64,000 bases of DNA, taken from assembly GCF_050624435.1 (NCBI RefSeq), contig NC_134537.1, positions 119,277,586 to 119,341,585 on the forward strand, written 5' to 3'. This document shows, one piece after another, positions 45,990 to 57,589 of the stretch (position 1 is the first letter of the stretch; each line of letters opens with the position of its first letter). Source of the DNA: Tenrec ecaudatus (Eukaryota > Chordata > Mammalia > Afrosoricida > Tenrecidae). The notes under the pieces are model-generated. The model searched no databases. It saw nothing but the letters and a program-made list of their open reading frames with translations, and was not told the DNA's origin. The position numbers and the translations under genes are program-made.

Positions 45990-46456
45990 AATAATATATA
46001 CTCGTATATAAGTCAAGTTTTTCAGCACATTTTTTGTGCTGAAAAACTGGGGTTCCGCTTATACATGGGTCAGTGGTACCCCAGCGAGGTGTAACATCTT
46101 GCTGGGCCTCCTGAGGTAACGGACTCCGTTGTCTTGCGAGCGATTGCTGTTCCTCCACTGTTCATTCAAAACCCCGCGGACAGGGCAGGGCTTTGAATGT
46201 TTGCTTACTCACATCTAACCAATCAGAGCCGTCCTATGACGTGGACGGCTCCAATTCGCAGAAGCTGGGAGCTGAACTGATAAGGATGTGTATGTGGCTG
46301 CGCTCCATCTCTCCCCTCTGCTCTGTGTGTTAATTCACATCCTGTATTTTCCACACTAGGCTTATACTCGAGTCAATCAGTTTTTCTGGTTTCCTAGGTA
46401 ATATTTAGGTACCTCGGCTTATACTTGGGTCGGCTTATATTTGAGTATATACGGTA
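45990..46456. mobile_element. Non-autonomous DNA transposon with TATATACTC ends
   Basis: Left end TATATACTC (45995-46003), two bases, ATATAAG; right end has GAGTATATA (46443-46451) preceded by CTTATAT: matching inverted termini of about 20 bp. Both ends carry subterminal repeats of the GGCTTATACTyGrG type (also at 46360 and 46416). A 14-bp-arm hairpin lies at 46016-46048. No coding capacity in about 460 bp, so non-autonomous. Superfamily not determined; no clear target duplication (TTAA-like sequence is at the left only). Richer in CpG than its surroundings. Confidence 0.65.
46016..46048. repeat. Perfect hairpin, 14-bp arms, 5-T loop
   Basis: AGTTTTTCAGCACA, five T, TGTGCTGAAAAACT. Lies just inside the left terminus of the transposon. 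Confidence 0.9.
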
Positions 46457-46949
46457 AGTTACATGACATCCTTGTGGGGTGGGAACATGAGAATAAGTTG
46501 TAGAGCATTCTAACAAGGGAATTAAGTTTTGCCATGCCACAAGATTTAAAATTAGCCATCCCAGAGGCAGAGATGGAGAATCTCATTCTCATACAGAAGA
46601 GGCAGCAAAACAGTGTGTTTTGGTCACCGAGGCCCCTGTGTTGAAGCTCTGCAGTCTGGGAGGTAGAAATCGGTGGCACCTGGAAAGCTGCGTTAGAGAA
46701 GGGAAAGAGAAGTGGTGGCAGTCGAAGTACCAGGCAGAGGAGGATGAGACAAAGTGGTGTGTCTCCTAGCCACAGAGCCAGAGAGCAGAGTGCCTTCAGG
46801 TGCATTCTAGGTATTTGTTTGGGGAGCCAAGTTTGCCACCCCACAAAAGTAGAGCTCAACACTTTTGGTCGGTGAGTTATTAGAATTGAGTGCCTTTGGG
46901 GCATTTATTGACAGAGCTAAAACGCTTTATAGCACTATGTTTTATACCA

Positions 46950-47670
46950 CTTTCTGTGGGATACAGAAAGATTTCTCCCAAGTGGTCTCCCCCAAATATG
47001 TGCCAAATTTTGCTGCTTGCTACACATGGTAAATGACAATACACTTGGAGGTCAACAAAAGTAGCTCAGAGATTATTCTCCCTAAGGGTTATCAACCATC
47101 TACAGCAACCAGACTGTATAGTCTGTCCCATCCTAAGGAGGGCCCTTCTGATAAGGACAGTAGTAGACTGTTTCCTTAAAAGAGAACCCAGGGAGATCAA
47201 GGCCACTCAAGGGTGACCAAGGCTAGGCTGCCATATTGAGTCTAGGGTCAGCCCTTCTTGTCACATGCGTACTCTTAGTCCTCCCCCTTCCTATTATATG
47301 TACACTCCTAGCTCACCCCCTTCCCATTGTGCTTATGCCGATTGTACCTGTGTGGTTACCTGTAATCATGCCCCCTAAGTATATATGGCCCTCAGCCAGA
47401 AATAGAGACTCGCTCCTGCCCTTTCTGCCCATGCTGTGTGCAGACCTGTTGAGATCATGGCCATGTTGAGGTGTTGAGACATGTTGAGATCATAGTCATC
47501 CAGGAGGTGAGCATGCTACCATAAAATGTGTCTGACTTCTTTATTTTACTCTCTGTCTCCCATCTTTCCCATTTCTCTATGACTTTATTATAAACTTTAT
47601 ATAACTCAACCATACAATTGCGCTTACTGAACCCATGATTAGTTGTGGGGGGCTGGTTTCCCCCACAACG
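46950..47670 (+). mobile_element. Retroviral LTR-like block (class uncertain)
   Basis: Promoter-like CTAAGTATATATGGCCCTCA (TATA-like at about 47378) is followed by AGAAATAGAGACTCGCTCCT, a T-rich stretch TCTGACTTCTTTATTTTACT, CTCTGTCTCCC, and an end TTTCCCCCACA, in the U3-R-U5 order of a solo LTR. A TGTGGGG string at about 46474 may be the 5' edge, which would make it about 1.2 kb. No TSD found. ORFs in the region are spurious. Confidence 0.45.
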
Positions 47671-48120
47671 ACCCAAATAGGGCAGAGGCCAGAGGCCATG
47701 TGGCTGAAAAGCTGAGGGTCAGGGTGGAGCTATCTTAACCGAAGAACTATATCCTGAACAATTTTTATTCTAACATTATCTGTTCACTTTCCTAACAAAG
47801 CTCATAGATATGATCAGTGAGTTCTGTGGAGACACAGCAAAGATTATTGAACCCAGCAGAGAAGGAGAGAATGCTATTGGAGGTAGATGGTTGGGGTGTG
47901 TGTGTGAGGCATTTCTGACTTTAGCTTTATAAGAATAAGCCTCAGGCTGATGTTGAATTTGATTCTCCTTCCTCCTATGGAGTCAGAGGAGGCTAGATGT
48001 CCCCATGGCACAGGTACACACGTGAAACAGTCATTATTACCCTGGAAGAAAAAGACTGTGCATTTAATAAAAGAGAGCTTTAAGAGAATTATTATGACTG
48101 ATATGTGTAAAATGAATGAT
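47671..48120. other. No recognised element
   Basis: Ordinary unique-looking DNA; short GT run near 47895. Confidence 0.45.
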
Positions 48121-48124
48121 AAAA

Positions 48125-48345
48125 TTTTACACATCTACTATATGCTGACTACTGAACTTTACATTCACACAACCATCTTACCTAATCTTTTAAGGGAGTA
48201 GGAACAATTATGCCTACTTGGTATATAATTAAGCTGATAATATAATAATATAAACAATGAACTAACTGATCCAAGATTATACAATTAACTGTTGGTGTAC
48301 TCAAGGCTTAAATCCTATCTTTTGTCTTCATACTGTATGTCCTGT
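48125..48345 (-). repeat. MIR, minus strand
   Basis: TTACATTCACACAACCATCT, TGATCCAAGATTATACAATT and GTACTCAAGGCTTAAATCCT follow the antisense MIR order (core CCAAGGTCACACAGCTA-like). Ancient pan-mammalian SINE. Confidence 0.6.
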
Positions 48346-48349
48346 TTTT

Positions 48350-50125
48350 TAATGTCCCCTTTTATAGCACATTTTGAATAATACAAAAGAATCTTTAATG
48401 TACACTGTTTCGTATACTTAGAAGCATCAAACAATGTACAAAATTTAGGGACTCCATTCCCTTGAAGACTGCTTATTAATTTAATGCTCATATGAGATTG
48501 ATTCCTTTGACAGATCCTCAAGTTAAAAAAAGTGAGTGTGTGATGATGCCTAAGGAAGAAAAAAAGATATATAAACACACATACGTCTTAATGATCTGTG
48601 ACTCTTCAATGTCTCCAGGCTCAATGACTTGAAAACAACTTAGTGCTACTTTCAAAAATATTAGACAGCAGTCATTTACCCTGGAAGTAGAATAATATCT
48701 TTGCAAGAGTGGCTTTGTATTTGTAAAGAGCCATTTGGAAACTGGAGAATCATTTTCCACACATGAAACATTGTGCTCATTAATGGAGAACATTTGATTC
48801 ATTGCACATTATAGACCTTGTGGCATTTTGTTAGACAAATAAACACAGACTCAATTTGATGGAAGGAGAGTTACGTGTAGAGATGCTACATATGATCAAG
48901 TGAGGCTGGTGCCAGAAGGAACACTATTTGTCAACCTCAGGAGGAATTAAAACCTTTGGAGATTAATTCACAGACATGACAGGGTTTGTATGACATGTTA
49001 CTGAGAAATGTGGTTCGTCCCAACTGATGGGAAAATACGCCTGAAATATCAGCTACTCTTTGTGGTTTTCATTTGGAGGCTCTCTTATTACCTGTTTCGT
49101 GTTTAGAATCCAAACCCTGCTCTTGAAAGTCATAGTGTGGCTCACCCTCTCCATGTTATTGCTGCATATTCATTATTTCAACTACTACATGGTGAATTCT
49201 GCTGTGGATCCAGCTTGCTTATGATTCTGGAAGCTCTGTATGCAGCAGGATGGTCTGTAAGTGTGGTGTGATAATTATCATATTTACAATTCTGAGCAGA
49301 GATTTGGGATAATATAGCCAGGTTTTCATTTGTAAAAATGTCAAATACATCATTCTATTCCACTACTTAGTTGTGTTGCCAATTTATATAAGTTGGGGTG
49401 CCTATAATAAATTGTTTCCTACATTGACTATTCACAGTTTGTCAAATGCCATCACAATTCCATCATTTCCAAAATTATGTATATGATTAATATTTCAATT
49501 TCTGAAATTTCTTAGCTTTCTTCTACTTGTTTTAATATGTTGAAATAACTTTAAGTCACTCAAAATACATAAAATTGCTTTGACAAAGAAAAACAAAACA
49601 AAGTATCTCAATTGACTATTTTTCCCATCTAAAATGTTGATGTCAAGATTATGAGTCAAGATTGCTTTCATCAGGAATTCCATTTCCCTTATGCTTGACT
49701 TTTATTAGCTCTTCTGATTGTATTCCAATAGAGTTAAGACTATTCACCTATACATGATGCTCCAATTTGATTGTTTATTTTGCTTTGCCAAAGACTATAC
49801 TGTGAATGTTTCACTACATCAGAAAATTTTTAAAAGATTCACATGATTAAAAAAAACTTTAGAATATTGCTATTGCAAATTAAGTTTTTATGATAGTTTT
49901 ATGATAAAGAAACCTCAGTAATCTTTTATTTTAAATATAAAATATTTATATTTTATATGCAAGTATAGCCACCAGAATTATAAATTGTAATGCAGAGACT
50001 GCAAACTAATTTGAACTACCAATATATTAAAACAATCCCTCTCTGTGATGCCTATAATTTATTTTTAAGACTTGAAGACAGATTTTTATGGATTAGGCAA
50101 TTGATATACTTGTATACTTCTTTTT
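48350..50125. other. AT-rich sequence, nothing recognised
   Basis: About 1.8 kb without supportable features; several short minus-strand frames (e.g. 48315-48578, 48518-48802) show no motif. Confidence 0.5.
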
Positions 50126-50129
50126 CTCC

Positions 50130-50325
50130 TTAACAAGCAACCAAGCAATTGCCAACAAGTAGATTTCAGTTCATGGTAACCCATATGTTTCAGAGTAGAA
50201 CTATTCTTGGAATTTTCAATGCCATGATTAGATTGCCAGGAATTTCTTCCAAAATTCTTCTAGGCAGATTAGAGCTGCCAGTTCATAGGTGAACATGTAA
50301 CCATCTGAGTCGCAAAAGGGCTCTT
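50130..50325 (-). repeat. AfroSINE-like, minus strand, divergent
   Basis: CAAGCAATTGCCAACAAGTA, GGTAACCCATATGTTTCAGA, GAACATGTAACCATCTGAGT. Order fits, but homology is weak and the middle is partly duplicated. Confidence 0.45.
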
Positions 50326-51687
50326 GGGAATTCTCCTGAAGAACGAATGAAATGGTCTTTGATAATTTGCTTAAAATATTAAAAATAAGTATGTGTCCAG
50401 GGGGAGAGTATTGTTTATGTCTCCACAGAATTGGGAGTATGCATACAGACCCCACCACAGCGCACCAAACCTTGAGGGCAGCATAAACACAACCACATGG
50501 AGAAACCCAGGAAACGATTGGGCTGTAGGACCGACCCAATCAGAGCCAAATTGACCCCCCCCCTAGATATATGTGCTACAGAGAACAATACTACACCTAC
50601 AGTTGGGGAGAGGGGTCAGCATGCCATGCCCCCACAGAAACAAACCAAGAAGGAAAAAGAGAGAGGGACTGTCTAGACTCCATATCCGCACACCAAGCCC
50701 TGCGGACCACATCCCTTCACAGAGCTGCTAAGGCACAGAGAGGACAGTAGGGCCAACAACAGCGCGAGACATGGTGTCCCCGCACTGGAGCATCCCGCGA
50801 CAGAGGACAAGACTGGTGACACATGGTGGGGAGTGAGTCCAGTCTGTGCCCCCGCCTCCCCCTCTACCTCGCAGGAGGGCAAGCCAAGAAGGGAACATAA
50901 CAAAATGTCAAGGGGAGCAAATGAAGGACAGAAAGCCCCTGAAGAATCCCCAAAATAGACTTCCGGCTAGGAGGGGCACTCCCGGGATTCTCCTAGGACC
51001 AGTGGGGAGAGTCAGCTTGCAGATAAAGGTCAACTGGGAAACCTTATGTATGCTTTTTTTTTCCTTCCCTATTTTCAATCTTTGGTTTTCTTTTTGTTTG
51101 ATCTCTGCTATTGTTGTGTTGCCTACTTATATAAAATGGAAAGCAAGCTTGAGGAGAAAGCAATGGGACAGATGGACCCAGAGGGACTTGGGGGAGAAGG
51201 AAGTGGGGAAAGGGAGAGGTGAGCAAACAACGCCATAGACGGGAACAACGAGGAAATGAAAATAAACAACAAGAAGGTTACAGAGATCCTGGGGGTGTTG
51301 GAGCAACAGCATTCTAGCTGAGAGGAATTACTAAGAGGCAGAAACAAGGTGAGGGTGATGATGGGGAAGAAGGAAGGTGAAAAGAAACAGAAATAATCCA
51401 GGAAGCAAAGCTATGGATAGAGATATAAACATAGTGTGTACATATGATAATACATTAATTCATAAAAATAGAGTTATTGGCCTATGTACATATATTTATG
51501 GCAATACACTGAGGTGTGGGAGGATGTAGAGCCTCTGCTTACGCCTTCCCTCAGTGCAAGAACACTGTTCTAACAACCTGGCTTTCTGTGGTGCTCACCC
51601 TCCCGACATGATCGCTGAAGACAAAAATGGGTGTATAAGCAAGTGTGGTTAAGAAAGTGATGGTGGCTGGCTATCAAAAGTTATAGT

Positions 51688-51896
51688 GTGTAGGGCAGCG
51701 GTTCTCAATCTGTGGGCCGTGACCCCTTTGGAGGTTGACCAACCCTTTTACTGTGGTCGCCCGATTCATAACAGTAGCAAAATTACAGTTATGAAGTAAA
51801 AAAAAAGAATTTTTTGATGGGGAGGGGATATCACCAAAACATGAACTGTATTAAAGGGTAACAGCATTAGGTAGGTTGAGAAAAACTGGTCTAGAG
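51688..51896. repeat. 8-bp target-site duplication around SPIN
   Basis: GTGTAGGG on the left, GTCTAGAG on the right. Removing the element and one copy restores continuity of the L1 UTR (ATAGTGTCTAGAGCCnTAAA). Confidence 0.75.
51696..51888. mobile_element. SPIN-type hAT miniature element (SPIN_NA-like)
   Basis: 193 bp with ends CAGCGGTTCTCAA and TTGAGAAAAACTG (TIR partly decayed at the right). Inside: TCTGTGGGCCGTGACCCCTT, CATAACAGTAGCAAAATTAC then AGTTATGAAGTAA, and ATGAACTGTATTAAAGGGT, all typical of SPIN elements. Flanks GTGTAGGG (51688-51695) and GTCTAGAG (51889-51896) agree at 6 of 8 positions and fit the hAT preference nTCTAGAn. It has no transposase and depended on an autonomous hAT. 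SPINs are known for horizontal spread among tetrapods. Confidence 0.85.
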
Positions 51897-52679
51897 CCGT
51901 AAAGGCTTGAAATTAAACAGGCAGCCATGTAGCTGAGAAACAGCAAAGCCCACATGAGAGAAGCACACCAGCCTATGTGATCATGAGGTGTTGCCAGGAC
52001 CAAGTTATGTGCATCAGAAGACCCCAAACAAACAAACAAATAAACAAGCCACATTGTTAAGAATGAGGGGGGTCAGAGCAGAGACCCAAAGACCATCTGT
52101 AGACAATGGAACATCTTCTCACAGCGAGGTCACAAGGAAGGGATGAATCAATCTGGGTGCAGTAAAGCACCAATGAAACATACTTTTTCCTGATTTATAG
52201 AGGCTTCCTCAGCCCCCACTATCATGTCCTTAGTACTGCCTTTCACTGTAGGCTAGACCAGCACATGTGCACAGGTCCAGATAAGGCAAAAGAACTCACA
52301 ACACACGCAATCACAATCCGGGAACAGAAATGGGAGTAGCAATGCCAGGAGGGCAAGGGGAACATGGGGAGAGGAGGGGAGGAAGGGGGAACCGACCGTG
52401 ATGATTGACGTATAATCAATTCCTGCCCCTCCCCCCCCATGGATGAAAAAGAAACTGGGGGAAGGGAGGGAGGCAGTGGTTGGTATAAGATATGAAAATA
52501 ATGATAATTGATCATCTATCAAGGGGCCACGGTGGTGGTGGTGGGGAGAGGTGCTGACACCAAGGGCTCAATAGAAAATAAGTGTCTAGCAAATAGTGGC
52601 AACATATGTACAAATGTGCATGATACAATTGACTTATGGATTGCTACCAGAATGTAAGAGCCCTCAATGAAATGTTTAA

Positions 52680-52720
52680 GTATATATATAGATGATAGCT
52701 AGATAGATGCATATATACAT
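52680..52720. repeat. AT/GATA-rich microsatellite
   Basis: TATATATATAGATGATAGCTAGATAGATG after the L1 end, a typical A-tail-derived microsatellite. Confidence 0.7.
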
Positions 52721-52894
52721 GTAATAAGTAAAGTAAGAGTGTGAAAGTTTCATTCCAGATTGTTCAGAGACTCTCTAGGTAGTATTAGAACATTGGACAG
52801 CAGTTGATTAAAATGAATATATGTTCTGAGGGTGTGCAGCTGTAGTAATCTAGCCTGGCTTCTCCATTCGTAGTCAAATGTATCTCAAAGAGCA

Positions 52895-53055
52895 AAGCCA
52901 AATGTGAGTTCAGATCCCTACCTTTCACATTCTAGCTTTCTGACCTTGGTCAAGCAAGTGGCTCTGTGTGATTACCCAGGCCTGATTCATAATACAGGGA
53001 TGATAATTCCTTCAAAATATCTGTAACAGAGAACATGATAGATACTCAAAATGTT
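52895..53055 (+). repeat. MIR, plus strand
   Basis: TTCAGATCCCTACCTTTCAC, TTTCTGACCTTGGTCAAGCA, CAGGGATGATAATTCCTTCA and CATGATAGATACTCAAAATG: the full MIR order including the core. Confidence 0.75.
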
Positions 53056-53059
53056 TCTC

Positions 53060-54855
53060 TTTCCTGTTGCCTTCCGACCCACTTGTGCCCGAGCAGAGCC
53101 ATGCTCTGGACTATTGATGACTTATTTTTTCAAGACAGGTCTCCAGGGATTTTTTCCAAGGCACCTCTGGATAGACTAGACTTTTTACCCTTTCTATTCA
53201 CAATCACACATGTTACACACTTGCATTCCCAAGTGATATAGCATGCACACTAATCAATATGAGTTATTTTAAACAAGTGTGGAATGAATTTTGATTCAAA
53301 CAGAAATACAGAAGAGGGAGTAAAGATCATTTTATCTCTTGGTATCAAGACATTTCTACCTGTTATATTTTACTCTGTGAGGACAAAAGAGACCCAAGAC
53401 TAATATTCTGAAATAATATAGCAGAATACCTAAGCTCCCGGAGATTGCAGGATAAAGTGTGGATTTGAAGGTTTCAGTGTCATAAGCTGTAAAAGGATGC
53501 CTAGCTAGGATATGCATGTAATCTTATGCTCTCCCCCTCCCCCACTCCCGCCCCTCATAAATCTTCTCTCCGGAGCACCAGGGGCTTGGTGACAGGAAGC
53601 AACAGTCATATCTAGTCCTACACTGGTCAGTCTTTGAAACCTTCTGGGAGTCAAATGCTGCTTCCTGTTTGGTTGTAAGACTTTACTCTGTCTTTAAGAC
53701 CATGATTGGTAATTCATCTACTTTATTATAGGTGTACTGAACTACTAATAATCTTTGTTATAAACTTGCTAACAAATAATATATGCATACGATACAATAT
53801 CTTTTGATACAATTGCTTTTGGAAGACATAGGGCATCACAAGATAATTTTATTTAGAGGCCCACAGGAGAAGGAAAAGCTTACCTACAGGTATGGCTGGC
53901 CTTGGAATCTCTTGCTCCCCAAATGCATACCCACCATTTTTAGGGGTTCCAGTGCCCACACAGGAGAACAGTAACTTCCATCAGGATGGCAAGGCTTCTG
54001 GGAAATAAAGTCCCAAGATGTTGGCATGGGCTGCACACATGCTCTGTTCAAATATTCACCTGCATTATTTTGTCCTGTCTCATCCCTCTCCCACACATTC
54101 CCTGAGAGATTTCATTCTCAAAATTGTTGATGGAATCAGGGGTGGAGGGCTCTCCTCTGTGGTTTATTCCTGTATATGTGGACATAGAGGGTCATCACCC
54201 TGCTTGTATATTAAAGGCACCAAGCTCTTTCAGGCAGAGATGCTGGACTTGGGGCTATTCCTTCACAAGCAGATTTGTTCATGGTCTGCAGTCTAATTTT
54301 CCTCAGGATTGCCTGGGTCTATTGTTTGAGAACATTGTGAACCAGAATACAGTCACCCCAAAGGTTGTCCTAGGGGAAATTCTCACAGACATAAATGAGT
54401 CCAAAGAAAAGAGAGATGAGGAACAGATTGACCACCCCACCCATTATGCTTGTCCCCAAACAATAAGACTAAAAGCACATATTACTGTAAATGGATCCCT
54501 CCCGGGGTTGCTTAGTCTAACAGGGTGAAATGCAAGGACAAAGAACAATAGCTCCTTTGTCCGACGTAGTCTAGCTCTGAGGACACTTTTAGGCCAAGTT
54601 TTCTAGTCCATGTATATGTGCATATGTGTATGTGGCTGTCTGCATCTCTCTCTTTCTCTATGTCTATTATGTCTCCTGGCTCTTTCTAGGATTTGTACTG
54701 CTACCAGTGCTGTCTGGTGGGTAGACCGATTCAAGATAGGGCCATACGGTGCTTCAGCTTTCTGTGGAACAAGTTCCTTTTGGTGTCTGGCACTAACACA
54801 ACTCTTGGTTAGAGGTTGAAGAGATCACGTTGATAATTATCCTGGGCTTTAGCTT
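53060..54855. other. No recognised element
   Basis: Moderate-GC stretch from about 53510 (CCCCCTCCCCCACTCCCGCC) with two overlapping open frames, 54018-54296 (92 aa) and 54124-54528 (134 aa), whose peptides I do not recognise. It could be an unrecognised LTR. A possible weak SINE remnant lies at 53100-53240. Confidence 0.35.
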
Positions 54856-54856
54856 G

Positions 54857-55035
54857 AGCAGCGGCCCTCGTGGCTCAGCGGTTGTATCCTGGGCAGCTAA
54901 CAGAACGCCCAGCTGTTCCAAACCACCAGCAGCTCCGCAGAAGAAAGAGGCACTTTTTTACTTCTGTCAAGAGTTAAAGTCTCAGAAATCAAACTGACGC
55001 CAGCTGGGTAACAATGGGTTTGTGTTTTTAGCTGG
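54857..55035 (+). repeat. AfroSINE, plus strand
   Basis: Head AGCGGCCCTCGTGGCTCAGC then GGTTGTATCCTGGGCAGC, body CCACCAGCAGCTCCGCAGAA, AGTTAAAGTCTCAGAAATCA. The tail is degraded. One of the clearest tRNA-like heads in the window. Confidence 0.75.
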
Positions 55036-55039
55036 ATTT

Positions 55040-56360
55040 AAGGTGGCAGGCTCTTTAAAGTCACAGTGCAGCCACTGGGTACCACCTCACCTGTCAGGGG
55101 ACTTCATCGTGTTGAGTAGAACCCATGTTCTTCACCTTGGTGCGAGCTGCTCATTTCCCTCTACTACATGTGAGGGAGCAACGGAAGACAATACTATGAG
55201 TGCAAGCAGGTGAAAATCATTCCTATCCCCTGGAAAGTTGACCTCCTTCATGTGTCTATTTTTCATGGTAGCTACTGCCTGGAGGGGTATTATAGTGGGT
55301 AGCCATGTGGCCCATTGTTCGAATTATGGGTATGTCTTGTTCTACCTTCCCTGTATTAATTATCTGTGTGAATGATTGAATACTGCACAGACTCTACCTT
55401 ATTAGGCTTGTAGTAAAAACAAAAGTTCAAACTCCTGTTGTTCAGGGACACTTTGGGCAAAGTTAAACGCCGCTGGTGGGCAGCCCTCAGTGGCTTTGTC
55501 TGCTGCTTGTCCTACAGTGGTGGATACATTTCTCAAAGACACTTCCAATTAAATTATAACATCACTGTGGCTTAAAGCCCTTAAAGATGACTGACCTGGG
55601 CCTGCATGTTAACTTCTTCCTCTCGTTTTTACAACATGCAACGCTGCAGTGTCAACTCGTTTTTAATACCTTTCTTGCTATCATAACACCTAAATTTCAA
55701 GGAGAGGAATGGTGCGTTGCTAGAAACCATCTCTTCTCTTGGAAAGGAAAATGTGAGTATTGTTTTGGCAACACTGTGCCACACAGGTAGTCACCAGACT
55801 CCAAGTGAGATTAAAACAAGGTACTACCACAGGTAGTGAGGCTACTGAAGAGTCTTTGATTCATCCTTAATTAGCTTGTCCAAGTTTAAAGTGGGGCCAG
55901 AATTAAATGGTATTTTAAAATGGGGGTTCTTGTGGAAAATCCAACCCTGAATTAGATTACTAGCACTTGCCATAGATTTAGATAGTTCAACAGAACATTC
56001 TTAACCCAAGCATCTACCCCATAAAAGGTAAATGGTAACTAGACAGGTAATTAATGCGATTTCAATTCAAGCTACAGCAACTAGCACACGTGGGAATAAT
56101 CAAATTGCGTTTCGGGTGGTAAGCCTCTGCTACACGGAAGGCTGATTGGTGGTTAGTTCAGGAAGATGCAGGAATGTGAGGTTCAATCTCCTTCCTGGCT
56201 TAGCCACCAAGTTAGGAACTTAGCCGTATTTAGGTGTAAAAAGGATGTAGCTAAGATTTTATGACTGATAATTCTACAGCGCTTTAGACTTTTTGCATGC
56301 ATTCACTAAGGCAAATATCGTTTCAAGATGAGGCAGAAGATGATAAATCAGTGAGGACTA
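55040..56360. other. No recognised element
   Basis: Mixed composition without supportable features. Confidence 0.4.
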
Positions 56361-56364
56361 TGCT

Positions 56365-56885
56365 GTTAGGTGCTACCCAGTCAGGGCTGACTCATCGTGT
56401 CCGCTGTGCAGCAGAATGAAATGCGGCCTCAGGCCAGCCTCGCCATTCTTACGTTGGAGGCCGCTGATGGCGACCCTGTGTCAGTGTATCTTGTAGAAAG
56501 TCCTCTTCTGTTTTCAGTCTCATTAACTTTAGGAAGCATGACATCCATGGATGTATTTCTCCCGACAACATGTCTAGCATGCATTAGGAAAAGTTTCTCC
56601 ATCCATGCCTCCAACGAGCATCCGGGCTGTACTTCATCCACAAAAGGTTTATTTGTCCTTTTGACAGTCTATAGGATCTGCAATATTCTTTGCCAGTACC
56701 ATAATTCAAATGCATTGAAATGCCTCCGAAGTGGACGGCCTAATCCTTCTTCATATCATCTTCTGTGTCTGGAAGCTCGGCTGAAACCTGTTCATTTTGT
56801 GTCACCCCACTGGTATTTGAAATACCAGACACATATCTGTCAGCATCATAGCAACAAGAAAGCTACCACAATATAACACATCAAC
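56365..56885 (-). mobile_element. RTE-type LINE, antisense, internally deleted
   Basis: 56365-56740 is the complement of the RTE tail and end of RT (TGTGCAGCAGAATGAAATGC, GGGCTGTACTTCATCCACAA, TTCTTTGCCAGTACCATAAT). At about 56745 it jumps to the complement of the 5' UTR (TGGTATTTGAAATACCAGAC, GTCAGCATCATAGCAACAAG). The whole ORF2 middle is missing. The 159-codon plus frame is an antisense artefact. Confidence 0.7.
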
Positions 56886-56889
56886 CGAG

Positions 56890-57320
56890 AAGTGGTGGAG
56901 AAGCAAGGAATGTAAGAGCTGGCAAAGGTATGATAGACTTCAATTGCCAGAATCTAATGACGTTGGCGAGTTTTCCAATCCTCCTTTCTGCTGGCAGTGG
57001 GCGGTTCAGCTTTTAAAAAGTGGGGGAAAAAAGGTAAGTACTTTAGCTCTATAAGGAATGGGTTAAATAATACATAGGCAGAGTTCTAGTGAACTCTTTC
57101 TTGTGGTCAGACCACTCCCCTGTGTGTTGTCAAGACTTAGGGGAGAGATCACAGGGTTGGTGGATCTATTTGCACTCTTTTCTTTTTCTTTTTGGGCTTG
57201 GGGTAGAGTTATAACCTGAGGTGGTGTTAGAAACTTAACTCTTAACTCTATTTTCCTGGGATTCTGAGTATCCAGATCAAAAGGTTTTATTATAACTGCT
57301 TATAACTTAAAAACAAACAA
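56890..57320. other. No recognised element
   Basis: Unique-looking DNA with a (CAAA)n run at about 57311-57328. Confidence 0.45.
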
Positions 57321-57324
57321 ACAA

Positions 57325-57500
57325 ACAAGCAGATTTATCAGCATATACTTCATATACTATACAATTTAAATGGTCAAACATAGTATGAAGATGTGTGCAG
57401 TAATCACCGCACAAAATTTCAGAACATTTTCTTCCCAATTCATTGTTAGCTTCCCATTTTCTGCCATCCTCCCGTCTTGTACCCCCACATCTACCAATTC
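57325..57500 (-). mobile_element. Old L1 3' UTR, antisense (L1M-type)
   Basis: CATATACTTCATATACTATA, TTAAATGGTCAAACATAGTA, GTGCAGTAATCACCGCACAA, AATTTCAGAACATTTTCTTC: the familiar complement of the L1M 3' UTR. Confidence 0.6.
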
Positions 57501-57589
57501 TGGATTTCATCTAATAAAATCATATAAAACACCAACAGGAAACAAACAAAACAGACACAAAAACCCAACAACAATAAAGTGGAGTTGGA

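Larger units (their letters stand above)
50390..52695 (+). mobile_element. L1 3' UTR, long, tenrec-type, carrying SPIN insertion
   Basis: GC/purine-rich UTR. The identity of 50390-51380 is inferred from continuity; 51400-52690 is solid: CCCGACATGATCGCTGAAGA, AAAGGCTTGAAATTAAAC, AGAAGCACACCAGCCTATGT, GATCATGAGGTGTTGCCAGG, TGAATGAGGGGGGTCAGAGC, then the purine tract at 52340-52390, GCTCAATAGAAAATAAGTG, and TGTAAGAGCCCTCAATGAAA as the end. A SPIN element interrupts it at 51696-51888. ORFs on either strand (e.g. 50846-51238) are by-products of the base composition. Confidence 0.75.

Noticed and set aside
46419-46904. 161-aa minus-strand ORF
   Set aside because: Starts in the terminus of the DNA transposon and continues into LTR-like DNA; no known motif.
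50846-51347. Overlapping ORFs on both strands
   Set aside because: By-products of the purine-rich L1 3' UTR; no homology recognised.
56397-56876. 159-aa plus-strand ORF as new gene
   Set aside because: Entirely antisense to an RTE LINE.
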